Below are positions 1 to 4,157 of a DNA stretch of 5,032 nt, piece after piece. The notes beneath the pieces are model-generated. The model saw only the letters and a list, made by a program, of their open reading frames with translations. It did not search any database and had not been told where the DNA came from. Each line of letters opens with the position of its first letter. Positions within the stretch are counted from its first letter, which is position 1. The stretch comes from JBAZBO01 sp041671425. GTDB taxonomy: Bacteria > Patescibacteriota > WWE3 > UBA101185 > UBA10185. A program made the position numbers and the translations under genes. The stretch covers positions 1 to 5,032 of the forward strand of contig JBAZBO010000059.1 of NCBI GenBank assembly GCA_041671425.1. Reading direction: 5' to 3'.

Positions 1-285
1 CTTCCCGTTCGCTCGCCACTACTAGGGAAATGCTTAATTTAGTTTCTTTTCCTCCGGCTACTAAGTTGTTTCAGTTCGCCGAGTTCCCTTCACACAACCT
101 ATGACTCCTAAACAAGTCAGGAGCTTTCAGTTGAGGATGATCCGCACAAGGCGGACCGGGTTTCCCCATTCGGAAATCCACGAGTGATAGCGCTTTTTGA
201 CAGCTCCTCGAGGCATATCGCAGTCTTACACGTCCTTCATCAGCACAAAGACCCAAGGCATCCACCGTATACATTAATTACCTTT
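1..285 (-). rRNA. rrl: 23S ribosomal RNA, 5' end (partial)
   Basis: This is the first part of the large-subunit rRNA; the gene continues beyond the left edge. Read on the minus strand it carries the conserved 23S landmarks in order: ACGGTGGATGCC near the 5' end (plus 259-270), GATGAAGGACGTG, TTTCCGAATGGGGAAACCC, CGAACTGAAACA, GAGGAAAAGAAA and GTGGCGAGCGAACGG at the left edge. Spacing between landmarks resembles E. coli 23S positions 1 to about 280, so no intron or large insertion is apparent in this part. The exact 5' end is uncertain by several bases because the first helix (GGTAATTAATGTATACGG) is shorter than in E. coli. tRNA-Ala lies upstream in the same orientation, but 16S is about 3.9 kb away. 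Confidence 0.95.
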
Positions 286-309
286 CAATCTCTCGATAAA
301 ATTGCACAA

Positions 310-329
310 TTGACCACTTGCGTGATCAA
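310..329 (-). other. GNRA-capped hairpin in the 23S leader
   Basis: In the minus-strand transcript TTGATCAC and GTGGTCAA form an 8-bp stem (one G-U pair) closed by a GCAA tetraloop, a GNRA loop. It lies about 25 bases before the 23S 5' end. It may be a folding or processing element of the pre-23S leader. Its role is inferred; the structure is visible. Confidence 0.6.
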
Positions 330-347
330 AAATGGACATAATATTCA

Positions 348-360
348 GTTCTCAAAGAGC
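348..360 (-). promoter_or_regulatory. boxA-like antitermination site before 23S
   Basis: The minus strand reads GCTCTTTGAGAAC, close to the boxA element (UGCUCUUUAACA in E. coli, GTTCTTTGAAAAC-like in Firmicutes spacers) bound by NusB-NusE to protect rRNA transcription from premature termination. Its place between tRNA-Ala and 23S is where spacer boxA sites are known. It supports the tRNA-Ala-23S segment being a true rRNA transcription unit. Confidence 0.6.
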
Positions 361-421
361 CCTTCTGCTCTAAAAAGCTTCGAAGAAAAAGTTTTCTATG
401 CAATCCTTAAAAAACTCATTC

Positions 422-435
422 CCAAAAGCTTTTGG
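422..435. repeat. Perfect 14-bp palindrome CCAAAAGCTTTTGG
   Basis: A perfect inverted repeat in the tRNA-Ala to 23S spacer. It overlaps the CCA end of the stray tRNA 3' fragment at 433-453. With no unpaired loop it is more plausible as a DNA site or recombination scar than as a stable RNA hairpin. No function is assigned. Confidence 0.5.
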
Positions 436-453
436 TGGACCCTAGGAGGCTCG
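433..453 (-). repeat. Extra copy of the tRNA-Ala 3' end (21-bp direct repeat)
   Basis: These 21 bases are identical to 502-522, the 3' end of the intact tRNA-Ala gene. They hold the 3' strand of the T-arm, the 3' strand of the acceptor stem and CCA. The two copies are 69 bp apart in the same orientation. Sequence upstream of the extra copy does not resemble a tRNA, so this is a tail without a body. It resembles what integration at a tRNA 3' end leaves behind, or a slipped duplication; no integrase is present. In the transcript it could compete with the true 3' strand for the tRNA 5' strand. Confidence 0.8.
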
Positions 454-501
454 GTCACCGGTTCTCGCCTGCGCCATTCTCGCACTAGTTTCCAAGACTG
501 C

Positions 502-577
502 TGGTGGACCCTAGGAGGCTCGAACTCCTCACCTCAGCGATGCAAACGCTGCGCTCTACCAGATGAGCTAAGGGCCC
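502..577 (-). tRNA. tRNA-Ala (UGC)
   Basis: A complete 76-nt cloverleaf with encoded CCA. The acceptor stem is GGGCCCT/AGGGTCC with one G-U pair, the D stem GCTC/GAGC, the anticodon stem CAGCG/CGCTG with loop TTTGCAT, the variable loop 5 nt, and the T stem AGGAG/CTCCT with loop TTCGAGC. The anticodon TGC (complement of 542-544) decodes GCN alanine codons. It is co-oriented with 23S and lies about 217 bases upstream of it, its usual place in a bacterial rrn spacer. The usual partner tRNA-Ile is instead at 2928-3004 on the opposite strand. Confidence 0.97.
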
Positions 578-678
578 GTGTAGCATCATCCTAACATTGC
601 TATTGCTTTAGTAAAATATTGGAATCCAGAGCTTCTTAAAAGAAGAATGACCTTCCATTCCCGAACAGTTGTACGAGT

Positions 679-707
679 AAGGTATCAAATGGTGGATTCG
701 TTGTCAA
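679..707 (-). promoter_or_regulatory. Candidate promoter for tRNA-Ala-23S
   Basis: The minus strand has a perfect -35 TTGACA (complement of 702-707), a 17-bp spacer and TACCTT (complement of 679-684) as a weak -10. The predicted start near 672 gives a leader of about 95 nt before tRNA-Ala. The -35 and spacing are ideal but the -10 matches consensus at only three positions. A promoter here is needed if 16S transcription stops at 3868-3911. The nearest palindrome (722-734) would be centred near -56. Confidence 0.45.
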
Positions 708-721
708 TAGGAGCAAAATAC

Positions 722-862
722 AAGGATGGTCCTTGGCGGATACCACACTTTTATTGATAGGGAAAGCTATAATGATGTGGCAAAGAAGGATGGTCCTTTA
801 GTGTTAAGCACTTATAACTTGTGGTTGAGACAAAGATAGGGAAAGTTCAAAGGATCGTCCTT
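722..862. repeat. Three AAGGA-N3-TCCTT palindromes at exact 64-bp intervals
   Basis: Copies lie at 722-734 (AAGGATGGTCCTT), 786-798 (identical) and 850-862 (AAGGATCGTCCTT). Each has 5-bp arms around a 3-bp centre; the first extends by one pair (C721, G735). Starts are 64 bp apart twice, close to six DNA turns, so the sites face roughly the same side of the helix. The 51-bp intervals are not repeats of each other beyond a displaced 11-bp match. This fits operators for a dimeric regulator that loops or binds cooperatively. The last copy covers the RSH -35 position. The regulator is unknown. Confidence 0.7.
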
Positions 863-875
863 CAGAAACCCGATG

Positions 876-881
876 TATAAT
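876..881 (+). promoter_or_regulatory. RSH promoter -10 box, probably giving a leaderless mRNA
   Basis: A perfect TATAAT ends 7 bases before the ATG at 889. Transcription would start at or next to the A of the start codon. No Shine-Dalgarno sequence precedes the ATG. At 16-18 bp upstream there is no TTGACA-like box; the proximal palindrome (850-862, centre about -33) occupies that place, which suggests a promoter dependent on a bound activator. Confidence 0.6.
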
Positions 882-888
882 AGAGCAG

Positions 889-2310
889 ATGGACAGCATA
901 GAAAGAGCACTTAGACTTTCTCAACAACTGCACCAGAATCACAAAAGACTTTCAGGGGGAAGCTTCTTCGAACATACTAAGCGCACTTACGAGGAGTTAG
1001 TGGCACACGGTATCAAAGATGAAAATACCCTTACAGCGAGTCTTTTGCACCATGCCTTGGATTTTCCAGGTGAAACAGAAAAAGAGATCGAAAAAGCGTT
1101 TGGCGAGGATGTTCTCGGGATAATAAAAAGGTACAAAAAACTCTCAGAATCACATATAGGCAAAGGTGTAACGGGAACCTTTAATGAGAAATACATAATC
1201 CAAGCTTACATAAACCTTTCTGAGGACCTGCGAACCTTGGTCATAAGAATTGCAGATAAGCTGGAGAATTTGAAACATTCCTGGGATCTTCCAAAAGAAC
1301 AAAGAATCTACATAGCTGAAAGGGCTCTCTATCTGTACGCCCCGCTAGCAAAGATAACCTTTCTTTCCGGGTTTTCAAAAGATCTCGAAAACGAAGCTTT
1401 CAAAATACTAAATCCTAGGGAATATTTCCAGCTGGAAAAGAATATAAAAAGCAGATCAGCACAGATATATAGAACCCTGGAAGAGATTGACACTTTCCTA
1501 AAGAGTGTACTAGATGAGAAGGGAATGTCGGGCTTTGAGATAACACACAGAATAAAACATTTATACTCAATATATAGAAAAGCCAAATATTATGAGAGTA
1601 TTGGAATAAATCCCGGTAAGAAGTTTGAAAATATCCACGACCTCGCAGGTATGCGTATTATTGTGAACAGTATTGACGAGTGCTACATGGTTGAGACAAT
1701 CCTGAAAGATCTTTGGGATGATATTCCAGAAGAAAGAGATGACTATATAGAAAAACCCAGAAGCAGCGGATATCAATCAATACATGGAACTTACAAAATA
1801 GGCAGGAATCTTTATGCGGAAGTACAGATAAGAACTCATGAGATGAACGAAAAGAATGAATACGGCGCCACCTCACACTTGCTTTATAAAATAGGCGATA
1901 AAGGAGGAGAGTCTAAAGCCACCGAGGAATTTAAGAAGTATTTGAAAAAAAATCCCTTCTGGTTCAAAGAATTAAATTTCTGGGAAGCGGAAAAAACTCT
2001 AAGTGAATACAAACCTGCTACTCCCTTCAGTGAAAATATCTATACATTCACCCCAAAGGGGGACATCATAGAATTACCAGTTGGAGCAACACCAGTAGAT
2101 TTTGCCTATTCGGTCCACTCAAAAATTGGCCATAGCTGCGTGGGCTCAATAGTGAATGGAAAAATCTCAGCACTTGATAAAGCTCTAGAGAACGGGGATC
2201 TGGTAGAAATTAAGACTATAAAAAGCAAGAATAAACCAAGCACTGACTGGCTTAATTTTGTGAAAACCAAGAAGGCCAGAGATGGTATTAGGAAGGGCTT
2301 ATCCAAATGA
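889..2310 (+). CDS. rel: RelA/SpoT homologue, (p)ppGpp synthetase, HD-SYN-TGS, short form
   Basis: A 473-aa cytosolic RSH enzyme that makes the alarmone (p)ppGpp from ATP and GDP/GTP. Domains in order: HD hydrolase-like about 20-160, synthetase about 215-335, TGS about 380-441, then a short helix ending the protein. Synthetase motifs are intact: HLYSIYRK (224-231), HDLAGMRI with D251, SSGYQSIH with Y295, and EVQIRT with E311. The TGS has FTPKGDIIELPVGATPVDFA and GH at 414-415. The hydrolase centre is altered: H29, H54, D123 and N127 remain, but the HD pair is HH (54-55) and the following ED motif reads DF. It is therefore probably synthetase-only. The zinc-finger and ACT/RRM domains of full-length Rel (about 730 aa) are absent. 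The ATG is favoured because it matches the family N-terminus and the TATAAT position. It overlaps the next gene by 4 nt. Confidence 0.93.
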   Translation: MDSIERALRLSQQLHQNHKRLSGGSFFEHTKRTYEELVAHGIKDENTLTASLLHHALDFPGETEKEIEKAFGEDVLGIIKRYKKLSESHIGKGVTGTFNEKYIIQAYINLSEDLRTLVIRIADKLENLKHSWDLPKEQRIYIAERALYLYAPLAKITFLSGFSKDLENEAFKILNPREYFQLEKNIKSRSAQIYRTLEEIDTFLKSVLDEKGMSGFEITHRIKHLYSIYRKAKYYESIGINPGKKFENIHDLAGMRIIVNSIDECYMVETILKDLWDDIPEERDDYIEKPRSSGYQSIHGTYKIGRNLYAEVQIRTHEMNEKNEYGATSHLLYKIGDKGGESKATEEFKKYLKKNPFWFKELNFWEAEKTLSEYKPATPFSENIYTFTPKGDIIELPVGATPVDFAYSVHSKIGHSCVGSIVNGKISALDKALENGDLVEIKTIKSKNKPSTDWLNFVKTKKARDGIRKGLSK

Positions 2311-2900
2311 AATATCCCAATGTCACACTTGAATTGAACATAAACCTAGACAAATGGGCAGCCCTAGAATTCCTAAAGGAAAACAAGGACTCATATGTAG
2401 ATGCGTTTTACATAGAAAATGAAGAGAAAATAAAAAGATCATTAAGCAAAGCCCAACAAGACTGGGATATTATCCGTGGCGATTACTTCTTAGAAGTTAA
2501 CAATCTTTTTGGCATCTCATCTTTGACAAGTGATAAATACACAGGATATCTGTCTATCTTTAACTTTAACCCAAGATTCTTGGATACCAAGACATTCCAG
2601 TTCTACTATAAACATCCTGAGGGAACGAACTACTGTATAGCTCATGAGTCTATGCATTTCATGTTCTATGACTATATAAAAAAGTTCGGATTCACAGATG
2701 AAGATAAGGTTTGGGAGCTGTCGGAGATCTTCAACGTCATTGTGCTTGCACTTCCTCAGTTTGAAGAACTAACTAAAAACCCAGATCCAGAACCCCATAA
2801 TGAGCACAGGAACATGATCGGGAAGTTTAAAAAACTGCATGAAGAGGCATCCGACTTGGACAGCTTTATTACAAGGTCTTTTGATTTGTTACAAGAGTAG
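2307..2900 (+). CDS. Putative HExxH zinc metallopeptidase (gluzincin-like)
   Basis: A 197-aa soluble protein with no signal peptide or membrane segment. I do not recognise the family by name. The key signal is IAHESMHFMF, an HExxH zinc motif with H113, E114 and H117. E137 in WELSEIFN lies 20 residues after the second histidine, the spacing of the third zinc ligand in thermolysin (ExxxDIFG there, ExxEIFN here); E140 is an alternative. This suggests a minigluzincin fold, as in thermolysin or ImmA/IrrE-like peptidases. The start overlaps the RSH stop as ATGA, so translation is probably coupled and the two proteins are made together. There is no separate Shine-Dalgarno. The substrate is unknown; peptidase activity is inferred from the motif only. 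Confidence 0.8.
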   Translation: MKYPNVTLELNINLDKWAALEFLKENKDSYVDAFYIENEEKIKRSLSKAQQDWDIIRGDYFLEVNNLFGISSLTSDKYTGYLSIFNFNPRFLDTKTFQFYYKHPEGTNYCIAHESMHFMFYDYIKKFGFTDEDKVWELSEIFNVIVLALPQFEELTKNPDPEPHNEHRNMIGKFKKLHEEASDLDSFITRSFDLLQE

Positions 2901-2927
2901 TTCGTGATATCATATCGGGGTATTTTA

Positions 2928-3004
2928 GGGTGATTAGCTCAGCTGGTTAGAGCATTCCTCTGATAAGGGAAAGGCCCCTGGTTCGAGTCCAGGATCACCC
3001 ACCA
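2928..3004 (+). tRNA. tRNA-Ile (GAU)
   Basis: A complete 77-nt cloverleaf with encoded CCA. The acceptor stem is GGGTGAT/ATCACCC, the D stem GCTC/GAGC, the anticodon stem TTCCT/GGGAA (last pair T-G) with loop CTGATAA, and the T stem CCTGG/CCAGG with loop TTCGAGT. The anticodon GAT is at 2962-2964. This is the isoacceptor normally found with tRNA-Ala(UGC) in 16S-23S spacers, yet here it is on the strand opposite to the rRNAs. It starts 27 bases after the metallopeptidase stop with no obvious promoter of its own, so it is probably transcribed with RSH and processed from that mRNA. Confidence 0.97.
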
Positions 3005-3030
3005 TCCTTCGCTCTTCGAGCTACGGATGG
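3002..3030 (+). terminator. Hairpin fused to the tRNA-Ile 3' end
   Basis: CCATCC (3002-3007) pairs with GGATGG (3025-3030). Inside, after a small internal loop, GCTC (3011-3014) pairs with GAGC (3018-3021) around a TTC loop. The outer stem uses the tRNA CCA itself. No clear T-run follows, so it may be a processing or stop structure rather than a standard intrinsic terminator. It is the only candidate end of the RSH operon before the next promoter. Confidence 0.5.
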
Positions 3031-3059
3031 CAAGCCAATCCTCTTTCACAAGAAAATCT

Positions 3060-3088
3060 TTGCACATAAATAAGTAGTACTATATATT
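3060..3088 (+). promoter_or_regulatory. Promoter TTGCAC-17-TATATT for the 105-aa membrane protein
   Basis: TTGCAC (3060-3065), a 17-bp spacer and TATATT (3083-3088) place the transcript start near 3095, about 20 bases before the ATG and just upstream of its ribosome binding site. The same arrangement recurs at 3471-3499, which supports both. Confidence 0.55.
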
Positions 3089-3114
3089 TCTCGCTATCTG
3101 ATATAGGAGGGGGG

Positions 3115-3432
3115 ATGAGAGACAAAGTGTGGGGCATGATAGGGGCGGTAATCAGCTGGATAATCGTAACCGCTTTAATTGTCTGGGCGTGGAAGGAGGG
3201 GGTACCTCTTGTCAGAGTGTTGATGATCGTGTTGGGAGTACTGAACACGTTAAGCATTCTCACAGACATGGCCATAATCCAGTCCATAGAAGGAAAAGTG
3301 AGAACGACAGAGGGCATGTTAATCGGGGCCGTTGGTTTTGCCCTTGCAGCCTATATCCTGGTCGCTTTCTTGTCAGTGATTCCTTACGCATTTGCGGAAT
3401 TTTATTGGCCAATAGAGGAGGACAAAAAATAA
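3115..3432 (+). CDS. Small membrane protein, about three membrane segments
   Basis: A 105-aa protein of unknown function. Hydrophobic stretches at about 6-26, 33-55 and 68-90 suggest three membrane helices. Charged groups fall between them (WKEG at 26-29, EGKVRTTEG at 59-67), and the C-terminal tail EEDKK is charged. A strong Shine-Dalgarno AGGAGG (3105-3110) sits just before the ATG, which fixes the start. It has its own promoter and an intrinsic terminator overlapping its stop codon, so it is a single-gene unit. G+C counted by hand over 3121-3240 is about half, against roughly a third in sampled lines of the RSH gene, so it may have a different origin. I do not recognise a family. Confidence 0.75.
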   Translation: MRDKVWGMIGAVISWIIVTALIVWAWKEGVPLVRVLMIVLGVLNTLSILTDMAIIQSIEGKVRTTEGMLIGAVGFALAAYILVAFLSVIPYAFAEFYWPIEEDKK

Positions 3433-3472
3433 GGCGTTTCTTTCAATCATTGGGTTGGGGAGACGCCTTTTT
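3431..3472 (+). terminator. Intrinsic terminator after the 105-aa gene
   Basis: AAGGCGTTTC (3431-3440) pairs over 10 bp (one G-U) with GAGACGCCTT (3460-3469), followed by a T-run. It begins inside the TAA stop codon. Its T-run overlaps the -35 box of the next promoter (TTGCAT, 3471-3476). Confidence 0.85.
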
Positions 3473-3499
3473 GCATTTTAGTAAATTGCGGATTATATT
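3471..3499 (+). promoter_or_regulatory. Promoter TTGCAT-17-TATATT for the 3545-3864 genes
   Basis: TTGCAT (3471-3476) and TATATT (3494-3499) are separated by 17 bp, the same form as the promoter at 3060-3088. The predicted start near 3506 leaves a leader of about 40 bases. Confidence 0.55.
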
Positions 3500-3544
3500 C
3501 GAGCAAGAGACAAACGTTCGTAAGAAAACCCAGGAGGTACGGCA

Positions 3545-3676
3545 ATGAGTATGGACCCAATGAATATGATGGTTCAAACGATGAGACTGGGAGTACTAAT
3601 CGGAACTCTCCTAAGGGGGTTTCTGGTCAAGTGGGGTGTATGTAAACAGCCTCCTCAGGGGACTTTTTGGTGTTAA
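3545..3676 (+). CDS. Methionine-rich small protein, 43 aa, hypothetical
   Basis: The ATG at 3545 follows a near-ideal Shine-Dalgarno AGGAGGT (3532-3538) with a 6-base gap, about 40 bases after a promoter. The 43-aa product starts MSMDPMNMMVQTM, with six methionines in the first 13 residues. A hydrophobic stretch follows at about 15-32 (LGVLIGTLLRGFLVKWGV), broken by R24 and K29, then a tail with C33 and C43. It could be a membrane-associated microprotein. The next gene starts 29 bases after its stop. Translation signals are strong, but the last residues overlap a possible terminator hairpin, so the true extent is less sure. I know no family. Confidence 0.55.
   Translation: MSMDPMNMMVQTMRLGVLIGTLLRGFLVKWGVCKQPPQGTFWC
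3648..3668 (+). terminator. Possible weak terminator or attenuator hairpin
   Basis: AGCCTCC (3648-3654) and GGGGACT (3658-3664) can pair over 7 positions with one mismatch and one G-U around a TCA loop, followed by five T. It lies in the last codons of the 43-aa ORF. It could reduce read-through to the 52-aa gene, which has no clear promoter of its own. The stem is imperfect. Confidence 0.35.
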
Positions 3677-3705
3677 GGACGTTACATCCTAAAGAGAGGA
3701 CAAAA

Positions 3706-3864
3706 GTGAACGGTAGAAGGGTCTGGTTCAATTTCTCCTTAGCACTGGTGCCCTTTCTGTTGATAGGGCTTGTGGCGTACTGGATATTGGCCATGGTTGG
3801 CGTGGTGAAACCAAAACAACATCTGGACGACGTCATGGCCACCACACTACCAGGACCGGATTGA
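3706..3864 (+). CDS. Small single-pass membrane protein, 52 aa, GTG start
   Basis: The frame is open from an upstream TTG at 3667, but the GTG at 3706 is preferred: GAGAGGA (3694-3700) lies 5 bases before it, and it removes overlap with the 43-aa ORF. The product has a short basic N-terminus (MNGRRVW), one hydrophobic helix at about 8-34 (NFSLALVPFLLIGLVAYWIL then AMVGVV) and a polar tail ending LPGPD. This arrangement suggests the N-terminus inside the cell. It is probably cotranscribed with the 43-aa gene and ends 3 bases before a strong terminator. The function is unknown. Confidence 0.65.
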   Translation: MNGRRVWFNFSLALVPFLLIGLVAYWILAMVGVVKPKQHLDDVMATTLPGPD

Positions 3865-3867
3865 CAC

Positions 3868-3911
3868 AAAAAGGGCAGCCCCCGCAAAAGCAGAACTGGG
3901 CTGTCCTTTTT
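3868..3911. terminator. Bidirectional terminator between small genes and 16S rRNA
   Basis: AAAAAGGGCAGCCC (3868-3881) pairs with GGGCTGTCCTTTTT (3898-3911) over 14 bp with one G-U on the plus strand (one A-C mismatch in the minus transcript). Each strand has a G+C-rich core followed by a T-run, so it should stop rightward transcripts from the small genes and leftward transcripts from 16S. It is the strongest evidence that 16S is not cotranscribed with 23S. Confidence 0.85.
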
Positions 3912-4157
3912 CTTTTTCAATATAAAAAACAATAAAAATAGGTCTTGAGAAATTAAAGGTGAAAAGAATGATCGTGTGCGGATTTAAAGCCAATCCACGA
4001 ACTAATCCTAAGCTTACCGTGAGGGTAAACTAAGCTTACTACTTACAAGTCATTGGATCGTTTACCTGTAAGAGGTGTCCTTTTTTTCGATAGGCTTTCT
4101 ACACGCGAGGTGTAGTCAAGTGACTACCGATCAAGGTCACTATGTTTTCTCCCTTAG
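3912..4157 (-). other. 16S rRNA trailer region, no gene seen
   Basis: About 246 bases between the bidirectional terminator and the 16S 3' end. Structures seen: TAAGC-TTACC (4009-4018) pairing with GGTAA (4024-4028) and GCTTA (4034-4038), with a bulge; a direct repeat CTAAGCTTAC (4008-4017 and 4030-4039); CTTACA (4042-4047) with TGTAAG (4067-4072), followed by seven T at 4081-4087; and two mutually exclusive stems, CTACAC/GTGTAG (4099-4115) and GTAGTCA/TGACTAC (4112-4127). Some are probably part of pre-16S processing, but the matching 5' leader is outside the window. Confidence 0.5.

Larger units (their letters stand above)
578..888. other. Divergent control region between tRNA-Ala-23S and RSH
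   Basis: A 311-base stretch without a convincing gene. It holds a leftward promoter candidate (679-707), three regularly spaced palindromes (722-862), an 11-bp direct repeat GATAGGGAAAG (756-766 and 835-845), a TATAAT at 768-773 without a recognisable -35, and the RSH -10 box (876-881). Near tRNA-Ala the leader of the minus-strand transcript has two small inverted repeats: CTTCT-TAAA-AGAAG (632-645) and GAATG-ACCTTC-CATTC (645-660). They share base 645, so they may not form fully together. Confidence 0.7.

Noticed and set aside
184..594. 136-aa plus-strand ORF
   Set aside because: It lies antisense to the 23S start, its leader and tRNA-Ala; the protein has no recognisable features and there is no ribosome binding site.
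722..862. CRISPR-like array from regularly spaced repeats
   Set aside because: There are only three 13-bp units, the spacing is 64 bp, no cas gene is present, and the location is a divergent promoter region. Operators fit better.
3129..3548. 139-aa ORF in another frame over the 105-aa gene
   Set aside because: It has no ribosome binding site, a low-complexity G/H/R-rich product, and runs through a terminator and a promoter. The 105-aa frame has a strong Shine-Dalgarno and membrane segments.
3667..3705. Upstream TTG start for the 52-aa gene
   Set aside because: It would overlap the end of the 43-aa ORF and lacks a ribosome binding site; GTG at 3706 has one at good spacing.
889..3864. Alternative genetic code (TGA as glycine or tryptophan)
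   Set aside because: TGA ends the RSH and 52-aa frames at sensible places, and the ATGA overlap is typical of normal stop use.
433..3911. Mobile element inserted in the rRNA operon
   Set aside because: There is no transposase, integrase or terminal inverted repeats at the module edges. The tRNA-end repeat flanks only 48 bp, so it does not bound the module.
3968..4033. 21-codon ORF after the bidirectional terminator
   Set aside because: It has only a weak AAAGGTG upstream, no promoter and no recognisable product; it probably arises by chance in the 16S trailer.
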